DNA of 64,000 bases from Oscillospiraceae bacterium (GTDB lineage Bacteria > Bacillota > Clostridia > Oscillospirales > CAG-382). The notes under the pieces were generated by a model. That model did not search any database. It saw only the letters and a program-made list of their open reading frames with translations, and was not told where the DNA came from. Location of the stretch: the NCBI GenBank assembly GCA_015063885.1, contig SVTH01000003.1, positions 62,001 to 126,000 on the forward strand, read 5' to 3'. Positions 36,273 through 44,538 of this stretch are shown in pieces. The position numbers and the translations under genes were made by a program. The stretch's first letter is position 1; the number at the start of each line of letters is the position of its first letter.

Positions 36273-36301
36273 TTGCTTTTTTTCATAATCTGTGCTATAC
36301 T
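36273..36301 (+). promoter_or_regulatory. Promoter of DUF4855 lipoprotein 1
   Basis: TTGCTT (36273-36278), 17 bp, TATACT (36296-36301), 29 nt before ATG 36331. Confidence 0.75.
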
Positions 36302-36330
36302 GTCAAAAACGAGACGAGGAGACTACAGCT

Positions 36331-39300
36331 ATGAAAAGAATCATCGCCTTTCTTTTATTGACTTGTATGCTGCTTTTGGCGGCCTGCGACGGGAATCCTC
36401 CCGCCGGGACGAGCGGCGGGGAGAGCGCCCCCGAAACCGGTTCCGAAAGCGTGGAGGAAAGCTCCGAGGTAACGGAAGAAGGCTTCCGCAAGACCTTGAT
36501 CAGCGTGGGCAAGAGCTACACCTACGACTCTACCACCCCTTCGCCGTACTATCCCGACCTGTTCGATCAGCAGTTGACCGACGGGCAGAAGGCCTTTGAC
36601 ACCGGGGTACACTACACCGACGTCCGCATGGTGGGCTACACCGACGACCTGGTAGTGATCGTGGACCTGGGAGAGGACGGCAAGCGCATTTCCGGTGCCT
36701 CCGCAAGAGGCATCGACATGAACAAGGACGGGGTGAAGCTCCCCGACCGTCTCCGTATTTCCGGCTCCGACGACGGCAGAAAATGGACCTCCCTGGGGAA
36801 GGCCGAATTTGAAGCCACGGGAGACATGACGGTCAGCACCGCCACCGTGGAGCTTGAGGAGCTGTGTGATTTCCGCTACATCCGTTTCCGCATCACCCGC
36901 ACCGGCGGCTTTATCTTCCTGGATGAATTGGAGGTCTACGCCGACGTGGACGCCCCCGAGGAAAAGGGGGACGGCGCAGAGCTGATCTACACCTCCGAGG
37001 ACGTTGACCGCGGCGCATGGGCGGCCCTTTCCACCGGCAAGACGGCAAAGCCCACCTACAGCGAAAACCTGGCACTTTACAAGACCTACGCCTTTGAAGG
37101 CTGTTCCTTTGATGAACGGGCTCCCAAGAACGACAAGCTTCTCACCGACGACGCCCGCACGGGAAGACTGTTCGGCCAGCCCGTTTGGGTGGGACTGAAG
37201 GGCGGCAGCGTGAAGGTGGATCTGGGGAAGGCTCACGAAAACCTTTACGCCGTGCAGGTCTTCACCTTAGGGGCAGGCCCGGGAGTGGAGCTACCCGATT
37301 ACCTGGATCTTTACGGCTCTCCCGACGGTAAGAAGTTCACTCTGCTGGGCAGAGCGTATTCCCCCGGGAGGGGCAACCATCACACCTACACCGTCCTGCT
37401 GCCGGAATACGTGAAGGCGAGATATATCCGCGTCACCTTCCCCGGTGAGCAGACCTGCTGGGTGGAGGAGATCCGCGTGCTGGGAGGCGTTTCCGAGGCA
37501 CCCGAGACGGAGCTGTATCCCCCGCTGAACTTCCCCATCGTGGAAGAGAACGTCTATTGGGACGCCTCCGAGGAGGATTACGCAGACCGTCAGAATCTGC
37601 TGCTGGGGTTGATTCAGCAGGTGGCCTGCTCCGGGTACGAGCCCTCTCATCAGCTTCAGCCCGACGCTCAGAAGCGTACGGACCCCGATTCCCCCATCCT
37701 CACCGACGGCAAGCTTGGGGACGGCCAGGGAATGTACTGCTACAGCGGAGAATGGTTCTTCGTCACCGGCGGTAACGCCTACGAGTTCTTCTACGATCTG
37801 GGCAAGCTGTCCTCCATCGATACCCTGGAGATCAGCCTGCTGGAGCAGACGGCCTGGGGCATTTCCCGTCCCAAAACCATCTCCATGTTCCTTTCCGAAA
37901 ACGGGGAGGACTGGTACGAGGTCTATCAGTACCTGCGGGATGAAAACGAGCCCAAAAACAAGAACGCCACCCGTCTTACCTTCACCTGTGAGCTTGAGAC
38001 CCCTTACGCCGCAAGATTCGTGCGGTTCCGCATAGAGGGCGGTGCCACCTTCATCGACGAGCTGCGGGCCTTCGGCACCAAGCAGATCCGTGAGATCACC
38101 AAGCCCTTGGAAGACAGCGGCATCCGCCCCGTGGTGTACTACACCAACCCTGCAAGAGAGCAGTACGCCAACAGCGAGAACACCTCCGTGAAGGCAGACG
38201 ACATCTACCTTGCCTTCGGCAACGTGGAATACGGCGAGGGCATGAAGGGCCTGGTGGCCTACGTGGACGAGGAGGGCAAGGCCAAGGACTTCTATTTCGA
38301 CGGCTTCCTTTACGGCATGTACGGCCTTCCCGTCAAGACCGACAATCAGACCCATCTTTACAACGTGAAATCCGACTGGGAGGAGCAGTTTGACGCCATC
38401 TTTGACGGTGTGGGCGGATTGGATCTGCTGAACGAGACCGTTGGCAAGGTAAAAGAGGAGCTGAACCGCCCGGATCACAAGGTATACGTTTACATCACCA
38501 TGTGGTGTGTCTGCGAGAACGTCACAGATTTCGGGGACGTGGACGGGGACGGTATTTCCGAGGACCTGTCCAAGACGGAGGACCGCAAGAAGGTGGTGGA
38601 TTGGTACACAGGGATGTGCATGGAGGAGTTCGCCTCCAGAGGCTACGAGCACCTGGAATTCGACGGCTTCTACTGGCAGGGAGAATCGGTGAACTGGGAC
38701 AACCCCGCCACCCCCGTTTGCGAGGACAACAGCCACATCATCACCGAGGTTTCCGAATATATCCACGCCAAGAACACCAACCTGCTGTGGATCCCCTACT
38801 ACACCGCCATCGGGTACTACCAGACCTACGAGCTGGGCTTCGACCTCATCTGCATGCAGCCCAACTATATGTTCGACCTGGAGCAGCCCCTCTACCGCTT
38901 TGACGTCACCGCTTCCCGCACCAAGCGTCAGCATTTGTGCGTGGAGATCGAGCACTCTTACCAGGCACTTTCCGACCCGTTGTTCGTGCGGAATTATATG
39001 CTGTATCTGTATTACGGCGCTATCACGGGGTATATGAATGAGGCTACCCATATCTACTACGCCGACCTTACCAACTTCGTACAGCTGGCCTACAGCGACG
39101 AGCCCCTGGCACGGCTGCAATACGACGCCACCTATCAGTTCATGCAGGGCACGCTGAAGCCCAACCCCGACGTAGTGGAGACCCTCTCCGTGAAGGGAAG
39201 CAAGGACACCATGACAGAGGGTGAGCTGAACACGGAAGGCGGGCTGTATCTCTACACCCTCACCTCCTCCGCCGCCCACGGCTACGTCACCCTGGCAAGC

Positions 39301-39420
39301 GACGGAAGCTTCCGTTACTTCCCCGACAAGGGATTTACCGGCAAGGATTCCTTCACCTATACTTACAACAACTACATGGGCGAATCGGAGACCTGCACCG
39401 TGGAGATCACGGTAGAATAA
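36331..39420 (+). CDS. Large lipoprotein with discoidin-like and DUF4855 domains (paralog 1)
   Basis: 1029 aa from ATG 36331 (SD GAGGAG). Lipoprotein signal MKRIIAFLLLTCMLLLAAC, Cys19, then an acidic/Ser linker. Three F5/8-type-C-like beta domains: about 55-215 (FRYIRFRITRTGGFIFLDELEVYA), 240-390 (VKARYIRVTFPGEQTCWVEEIRVLG) and 400-600 (AARFVRFRIEGGATFIDELRAFG). DUF4855 about 610-930 (VVYYTNPAREQYANSE...DFYFDGFLYG...EHLEFDGFYWQGE...LLWIPYYTA). C-terminal Ig/cadherin-like module FRYFPDKGFTGKDSFTYTYNN. DUF4855 looks like a glycosidase-type barrel, so carbohydrate binding and cleavage at the cell surface is a fair guess. A paralog lies at 58374-61475. Confidence 0.85.
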   Translation: MKRIIAFLLLTCMLLLAACDGNPPAGTSGGESAPETGSESVEESSEVTEEGFRKTLISVGKSYTYDSTTPSPYYPDLFDQQLTDGQKAFDTGVHYTDVRMVGYTDDLVVIVDLGEDGKRISGASARGIDMNKDGVKLPDRLRISGSDDGRKWTSLGKAEFEATGDMTVSTATVELEELCDFRYIRFRITRTGGFIFLDELEVYADVDAPEEKGDGAELIYTSEDVDRGAWAALSTGKTAKPTYSENLALYKTYAFEGCSFDERAPKNDKLLTDDARTGRLFGQPVWVGLKGGSVKVDLGKAHENLYAVQVFTLGAGPGVELPDYLDLYGSPDGKKFTLLGRAYSPGRGNHHTYTVLLPEYVKARYIRVTFPGEQTCWVEEIRVLGGVSEAPETELYPPLNFPIVEENVYWDASEEDYADRQNLLLGLIQQVACSGYEPSHQLQPDAQKRTDPDSPILTDGKLGDGQGMYCYSGEWFFVTGGNAYEFFYDLGKLSSIDTLEISLLEQTAWGISRPKTISMFLSENGEDWYEVYQYLRDENEPKNKNATRLTFTCELETPYAARFVRFRIEGGATFIDELRAFGTKQIREITKPLEDSGIRPVVYYTNPAREQYANSENTSVKADDIYLAFGNVEYGEGMKGLVAYVDEEGKAKDFYFDGFLYGMYGLPVKTDNQTHLYNVKSDWEEQFDAIFDGVGGLDLLNETVGKVKEELNRPDHKVYVYITMWCVCENVTDFGDVDGDGISEDLSKTEDRKKVVDWYTGMCMEEFASRGYEHLEFDGFYWQGESVNWDNPATPVCEDNSHIITEVSEYIHAKNTNLLWIPYYTAIGYYQTYELGFDLICMQPNYMFDLEQPLYRFDVTASRTKRQHLCVEIEHSYQALSDPLFVRNYMLYLYYGAITGYMNEATHIYYADLTNFVQLAYSDEPLARLQYDATYQFMQGTLKPNPDVVETLSVKGSKDTMTEGELNTEGGLYLYTLTSSAAHGYVTLASDGSFRYFPDKGFTGKDSFTYTYNNYMGESETCTVEITVE

Positions 39421-39427
39421 AAAAATC

Positions 39428-39463
39428 AAGGGGAGCTTTCCGGAAAGAAAGCTCCCCTTTGCG
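39428..39463 (+). terminator. Terminator of DUF4855 lipoprotein 1
   Basis: AAGGGGAGCTTTC (39428-39440) and GAAAGCTCCCCTT (39447-39459) then a short T run; same general shape as hairpin 1 of family P. Confidence 0.75.
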
Positions 39464-39589
39464 TTGATTGCAAGCGAAGTGTGATATGCTTTTGAAAGTT
39501 AGTTTTGCCCGCGGGACAATCCCCTCCTTCCCCTATGCTAAGGGGAGCCTTTGCGGCACTACTAAAGTGAACTCCTTTTTCTTGGCGAA

Positions 39590-40790
39590 AAATTCAAGCC
39601 ATCCGCACCGCAGGCTGCCCCTGGAAGGGGGAGCTGGCGGCGTCAGCCGACTGAGGGGGTTGAACCGTGCGGAAAGATTCTTTCAGTAGCGGGAAAATAG
39701 ACGTAGGTATAAGCCGTCGGTTGATTCGTACCGTCGGCGTCGCCTTTGGGGGGAGTACTACTTGTTGCCGGCTTTTGAAAGTTGTTTTGCCCGTGGGACA
39801 ATCCCCTCAGTCACACCGCAAGCGGCGCGACAGCTCCCCTTGCTAAGGGGAGCCTTTCACCTCGGCTTAATCTCTAACTTTACGCACCGCAGGCTGCCCC
39901 TGGAAGGGGGAGCTGGCGGCGTCAGCCGACTGAGGGGGTTGAGCCATGCGGAAAGATTCTTTCGGTAGCGGGAAAATAGACGTAGGTATAAGCCGTCGGT
40001 TGATTCGTGCCGTTGGCGTTGCCTCCGGGGGGGAGTACTACTTGTTGCCGGCTTATGAAAGTTAGTTTTGCCCGCGGGACAATCCCCTCAGTCACACCGC
40101 AAGTGGCGCGACAGCTCCCCTTACTAAGGGGAGCCTTTCACCTCGGCTAAATCTCTAACTTTACACACCGCAGGCTGCCCCTGGAAGGGGGAGCTGGCGG
40201 CGTCAGCCGACTGAGGGGGTTGAACCGTGCGGAAAGATTCTTTCAGTAGCGGGAAAATAGACGTAGGTATAAGCCGTCGGTTGATTCGTACCGTCGGCGT
40301 CGCCTTTGGGGGGAGTACTACTTGTTGCCGGCTTTTGAAAGTTGTTTTGCCCGTGGGACAATCCCCTCAGTCACACCGCAAGCGGCGCGACAGCTCCCCT
40401 TGCTAAGGGGAGCCTTTCACCTCGGCTTAATCTCTAACTTTACGCACCGCAGGCTGCCCCTGGAAGGGGGAGCTGGCGGCGTCAGCCGACTGAGGGGGTT
40501 GAGCCATGCGGAAAGATTCTTTCGGTAGCGGGAAAATAGACGTAGGTATAAGCCGTCGGTTGATTCGTGCCGTTGGCGTTGCCTCCGGGGGGGAGTACTA
40601 CTTGTTGCCGGCTTATGAAAGTTAGTTTTGCCCGCGGGACAATCCCCTCAGTCACACCGCAAGTGGCGCGACAGCTCCCCTTACTAAGGGGAGCCTTTCA
40701 CCTCGGCTAAATCTCTAACTTTACACACCGCAGGCTGCCCCCGGAAGGGGGGAATAGTCGGCTTTGCCGACCGAGGGGTTGAATCGCTCC
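39590..40790. repeat. Family-Q tandem block with an exact 560-bp duplication
   Basis: CAGGCTGCCCCTGGAAGGGG recurs at 39611, 39890, 40171 and 40450, and as a CCCCGGAAGGGG variant at 40731 (spacing 279-281). Units alternate in two types A-B-A-B, and the second A-B pair repeats the first exactly by eye, so a 560-bp dimer has been duplicated recently. Each unit contains GGCGTCAGCCGACTGAGGGGG and CTCCCCTTGCTAAGGGGAGC hairpins. The recurring 68-codon frames (39762, 40322) are artefacts of the repeat. Confidence 0.92.
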
Positions 40791-40794
40791 GGAA

Positions 40795-41421
40795 TCAAAC
40801 TCCGGAAAAGCAATTTATCAGGACTGCTCGTTGATCCTCGGCGTAGGTGGTGACGGTGATGGTCAAGAAGCCGTTTTCGGTGAGGAGATACGCTTGGTAT
40901 TGAAACACCGCAGTTCCGCCGGAGACGCCTTGCAAGGAGACGGCGGCACAGGAAACACCGCCTACGGTAAGCTCCGGAAGATCGGCAGTCACCCCCGTCA
41001 GTCCTGCACCTTCCCAGGCCTTTTGCAGGTCGTCACAGGCGGCGGACGCCAGCATCTCCCCTGTCAAGCCCTGCATGGAGTCCATGGGGGTAAAGCTTCC
41101 CTGCACCGAGGCGTTCCCGTCGGGGGATTGGGCAAACAGCCCCTCCCCTTCGGCTTGGGTCCAGCCCTCCGGGAAGGTAAACACCAAAAGCTCCTCCAGC
41201 ACCACGGGATCGGGGGGGACGGGAAGAGCAATGCTTTCCTCCGTCTCCGCCGAGGAGTCCTCGGGCAGAGGGATCACCTGGAGAGAGGACGAGGTCCGGG
41301 AAACAGCCCCGCTCTCGGCAGAGGGAAAAGAGGGTTCCCCGCTTTCCTGCTCCCCGGGGACTTGGCACCCCGCCAGCAACAGCAGCGCCGTCAGCAGGAC
41401 GGCTGTTTTTTTCATCTTCAT
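40795..41421 (-). CDS. Lipoprotein of unknown function
   Basis: 208 aa. Lipoprotein signal MKMKKTAVLLTALLLLAGC, lipobox LAGC, then a Ser/Glu/Pro-rich linker of about 60 residues and a compact domain VLEELLVFTFPEGWTQAEGEGLF...ENGFLTITVTTYAEDQRAVLINCF. The 'TFPEGW' opening and the final strand resemble the small lipoprotein at 24319-24867. SD AAAGGAAG before the ATG at 41421. Single-gene unit, divergent from trkA. Function not known. Confidence 0.75.
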   Translation of the reverse strand: MKMKKTAVLLTALLLLAGCQVPGEQESGEPSFPSAESGAVSRTSSSLQVIPLPEDSSAETEESIALPVPPDPVVLEELLVFTFPEGWTQAEGEGLFAQSPDGNASVQGSFTPMDSMQGLTGEMLASAACDDLQKAWEGAGLTGVTADLPELTVGGVSCAAVSLQGVSGGTAVFQYQAYLLTENGFLTITVTTYAEDQRAVLINCFSGV

Positions 41422-41453
41422 TTCGTATCTTCCTTTGCGTGCTCTTTGCCTTT

Positions 41454-41482
41454 AGGATAGCATCCTGCGGGGTGTTTGTCAA
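41454..41482 (-). promoter_or_regulatory. Promoter of the 40795 lipoprotein gene
   Basis: TTGACA (41482-41477), 17 bp, TATCCT (41459-41454) on the minus strand. Confidence 0.75.
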
Positions 41483-41535
41483 GGCGATCTTTGTTGTTTT
41501 TTTGCCAAAAAGAAAAGCGGCGGCTCGATTGGCTC

Positions 41536-41564
41536 TTGCAATTTTCCGTTCGGCGTGGTATACT
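41536..41564 (+). promoter_or_regulatory. trkA-trkH promoter
   Basis: TTGCAA (41536-41541), 17 bp, TATACT (41559-41564), 35 nt before ATG 41600 with SD AAAGGAG. Confidence 0.8.
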
Positions 41565-41599
41565 GTAATCGTATTTCTTCATAAAGGAGTCTTCTTTTT

Positions 41600-42961
41600 A
41601 TGAACATCGTCATCATCGGAGGCGGTACCGTAGGCGCCGCCATCTGTGCGGAGCTTTCCGCAGAAAAGCATGACATTACCATCATCGACGGCGATCCCAA
41701 CGCCGTGGAGAAGATCACCAGCACCAGCGACGTGTTCGGCGTGGTGGGCAACGGTGCGGATATTTCCGTCCTCCGCAAGGCGGGTGCGGAAAAGGCCGAC
41801 CTGGTCATTGCTGTGACCTCGGGGGATGAATTGAATATCCTTTGCTGTGCCGCCGCCAAGAAGCTGGGGGCCCAGAACACCGTGGCAAGAGTGCGGAACC
41901 CCGAGTATTCCGAGCTGATGGCCTTGATGAAATCCGAAATGAATCTTTCCCTCACCATCAACCCCGAGCTGGCGGCGGCCAAGGAGATCTACCGTGCCCT
42001 GCGGTTCCCCGCGGCGGCCAAGGTGGACACCTTTTACCGCGGACGGGTGGAGATGGCAGAGTTTGTGGTATCGGAGAGCTCTCCCCTTTGCGGCGTGACC
42101 TTGAACGAGCTCCGCTCCAAGCTGAATCTGCGCTTTTTGGTGTGCGGCGTGCTCCGCGGGGAGGAGGCCGTGATCCCCAACGGTCTGTTCCGCCTGAACG
42201 CAGGGGACGTGATCTGCGTCACCGCACCCGACGAGGAGCTTTCCCGCTTCTTTCTGGCGGCGGGCGAGAAAAAACGCCCTGTGAAGGACGTGCTCATTGC
42301 GGGAGGCGGCAGAGTCAGCTATTACCTGGAGGCTTTGCTCCAGAAGGCCCATATCAAATCCACGGTCATTGAAAAGGGCCGTGCCCTTTGCGACGATATT
42401 GCCCAGGAATACGCCTCTGCCACCGTGGTGTGCGGAGACGCAACCCACCAGGAACTCCTGTTGGAGGAGGGGCTGGAGCGCACGGACGCCTTCCTGGCGC
42501 TGTTGGATACCGACGAGGAAAACGCCATCATCTCCATGTACGCCAAGACCAAGGGTGTTCGGAAGGTAGTCACCCTGATCCGTACCATGTCCTACATCGA
42601 CTTCTTCCGAGGCGTGGGACTGCAGAGCATCGTCTCTCCCCGTTCCTCCACGGCTTCTTTTATCCTGCGCTACGTGCGTTCCCTGGCAAATGCGGGCAGT
42701 TCCCATATCGAGACCCTCCATAAGGTGCTTTTCGACCGCGTTGCCGCCATTGAATTCCGTGTGAAGGAGAACATCCAGGGGCTCACAGACGTCCCTTTGA
42801 AGGCTCTGAAGTGCAAGAAGGGTATCCTGATCGCCTGTATCGGCAGGAAGGATAAGGTGATCATCCCCACGGGTGACGACGTCATCAACAACGGTGATAC
42901 CGTGATCGTCGTGACCGCCAAGCACCATCCCGAAGGATTGGAGGATATTCTGGAATCATGA
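41600..42961 (+). CDS. trkA: Trk potassium uptake regulatory subunit TrkA
   Basis: Cytoplasmic gating protein that binds NAD(H) or ATP and controls TrkH. 453 aa with two RCK halves. First half: NAD-binding MNIVIIGGGTVGAAICAELS then DITIIDGD, followed by a TrkA-C domain (EFVVSESSPLCGVTLNEL). Second half from about residue 231: VLIAGGGRVSYYLEALL, TVIEKGRALCDDI, VVCGDATHQELL, then a second TrkA-C domain (FRVKENIQGLTDVPLKAL). The tandem layout fits full-length TrkA rather than single-domain KtrA. Overlaps trkH by 4 nt (ATGA). Confidence 0.95.
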   Translation: MNIVIIGGGTVGAAICAELSAEKHDITIIDGDPNAVEKITSTSDVFGVVGNGADISVLRKAGAEKADLVIAVTSGDELNILCCAAAKKLGAQNTVARVRNPEYSELMALMKSEMNLSLTINPELAAAKEIYRALRFPAAAKVDTFYRGRVEMAEFVVSESSPLCGVTLNELRSKLNLRFLVCGVLRGEEAVIPNGLFRLNAGDVICVTAPDEELSRFFLAAGEKKRPVKDVLIAGGGRVSYYLEALLQKAHIKSTVIEKGRALCDDIAQEYASATVVCGDATHQELLLEEGLERTDAFLALLDTDEENAIISMYAKTKGVRKVVTLIRTMSYIDFFRGVGLQSIVSPRSSTASFILRYVRSLANAGSSHIETLHKVLFDRVAAIEFRVKENIQGLTDVPLKALKCKKGILIACIGRKDKVIIPTGDDVINNGDTVIVVTAKHHPEGLEDILES

Positions 42962-44397
42962 ATTACCGTATGGTGGGGTATCTGTTGGGTGTGATCCTCT
43001 CCATTGAGGCCGCCTTACTGTTTGTGCCGATGCTGACGGCGCTTCTTTACGGCGAACCCTTGATGCCCTTCGTATTCACCATTCTGATCCTTTTGGCGGT
43101 GTCCGTTCCCGCCTTATTCTTAAGACCCAAGGAATCCCGCTTCTACGCCAAGGACGGATTCGTTTGTGTGGCGGGAGCGTGGATCCTGCTTTCCATGTTC
43201 GGTGCGTTGCCCTTCGTGTTCTCCGGTGCCATCCCTTCTTACGTAGATGCCGTGTTCGAGACGGTGTCCGGGTTCACCACCACGGGTGCCACCATCCTTT
43301 CCGATATCGAATCCCTGCCAAAGGGGATCCTGCTGTGGCGCAGTTTTACCCACTGGATCGGCGGCATGGGGGTGCTGGTATTCATGCTGGCCATTCTGCC
43401 TTCCGTGGGAGGACAGGCCATTCACCTGCTCCGTGCGGAGACCACAGGCCCTCAAAAGGGCAAGCTGGTTCCCAAAATGAAGCATTCCGCCATGATCTTA
43501 TACGCCATCTATTTCGCCCTTTCCGTATTGATGGCGGTTCTGTTGCTTTGTACGGGGATGCCCTTGTACGATTCCATCGTCAGCACCTTTGCTACCGCAG
43601 GCACGGGAGGCTTTTCCGTGCTGAACGATTCCATCGCAGGCTACCATAACCCTGCGGCGGAATGGATCATCTCCGTGTTTATGGTGCTCTTTGGAGTGAA
43701 CTTCAACCTGTATTTCTTCCTGTTGCTGCGGAGATATAAAGAGGTCTTGAAGAATGAGGAGCTTCGCGTGTACCTCATCCTTTGCATGGCAGCCACTGCC
43801 GTCATTGCCTGGAACGTTTGGGACAGCTTCGCTTCTGCGGAAGGGTGCATCCGCACCGCCTTCTTCCAGGCGGCCTCCATCATCTCCACCACGGGCTTTT
43901 CCACGGTGAACTACGATCTTTGGCCGGATCTTGCCAAAACCATCCTGCTATGCCTGATGGTGGTGGGCTCCTGTGCGGGCTCTACCGCAGGCGGCCTGAA
44001 GGTCTCCCGCGTGATCTTAATGTTCAAGAACATGGGGCGAGAGCTGAAGCATTTGGTGCGCCCCAACTCGGTGAACGTGGTGCGTATGGACGGCGAGGCC
44101 GTTCCCACGGAGACACAGCGCAGGGTCAGCAATTACGTTTGTATGTACGTTTCTTTCATTGCGGTGTCGGTGTTGCTCCTCTCCGTTGAAGGCTTTGGAT
44201 TCGAGACCCACTTTACCTCGGTGCTCACCTGTATCAATAACGTTGGCCCCGGCCTTGCTAAGGTGGGCCCTGCAGAGAATTTCGCGGATTACTCGGTATT
44301 CTCCAAGCTCCTGCTGTCGCTGAATATGCTCATCGGCAGATTGGAGATCCTGCCCATGCTGGTCTTCTTCACCCCCACGGTGTGGAAGAAAACGTGA
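42958..44397 (+). CDS. trkH: Trk potassium uptake channel subunit TrkH
   Basis: Membrane K+ (or Na+-coupled K+) translocating subunit. 479 aa, about ten or more hydrophobic segments with four half-membrane pore loops of the family: SGFTTTGATIL (near 100), HWIGGMGVLVFMLAILP, TFATAGTGGFSVLNDS, AASIISTTGFSTVNYD, GSCAGSTAGGLKVSRV and TCINNVGPGLAKVGP. Translationally coupled to trkA. A GGGGGCTTTTT/AAAAAGTCCCC hairpin follows the stop. Confidence 0.95.
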   Translation: MNYRMVGYLLGVILSIEAALLFVPMLTALLYGEPLMPFVFTILILLAVSVPALFLRPKESRFYAKDGFVCVAGAWILLSMFGALPFVFSGAIPSYVDAVFETVSGFTTTGATILSDIESLPKGILLWRSFTHWIGGMGVLVFMLAILPSVGGQAIHLLRAETTGPQKGKLVPKMKHSAMILYAIYFALSVLMAVLLLCTGMPLYDSIVSTFATAGTGGFSVLNDSIAGYHNPAAEWIISVFMVLFGVNFNLYFFLLLRRYKEVLKNEELRVYLILCMAATAVIAWNVWDSFASAEGCIRTAFFQAASIISTTGFSTVNYDLWPDLAKTILLCLMVVGSCAGSTAGGLKVSRVILMFKNMGRELKHLVRPNSVNVVRMDGEAVPTETQRRVSNYVCMYVSFIAVSVLLLSVEGFGFETHFTSVLTCINNVGPGLAKVGPAENFADYSVFSKLLLSLNMLIGRLEILPMLVFFTPTVWKKT

Positions 44398-44414
44398 TCG
44401 TTGCGATGAGATAA

Positions 44415-44528
44415 GGGGGGCTTTTTCAAAAAAGTCCCCGCTTGCCCCCTCAAAAGCTTTTCATTCAAAATAGGTTTTCTTTGGGATTTTTAAGGGCCTT
44501 TCTTTTTCCGAAAAGAAAGGCCCTTAAA
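44415..44528. repeat. Terminator-like hairpin plus composite palindrome P (minus orientation)
   Basis: 44415-44439 holds a hairpin with GGGG/CCCC and T5/A6 arms just behind trkH. 44489-44528 is hairpin 1 of family P with arms TTTAAGGGCCTTTCTTTT/AAAAGAAAGGCCCTTAAA. Between them is the linker seen elsewhere (minus strand: ATCCCAAAGAAAACC), but hairpin 2 is degenerate (AAAAGCTTTT). The element sits between two convergent genes and may stop both. Confidence 0.75.
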
Positions 44529-44538
44529 CGTTATTCTC

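Noticed and set aside
39762-40528. Two identical 68-codon frames
   Set aside because: They are 560 bp apart because the DNA is duplicated; the peptide is the typical translation of Q palindromes.
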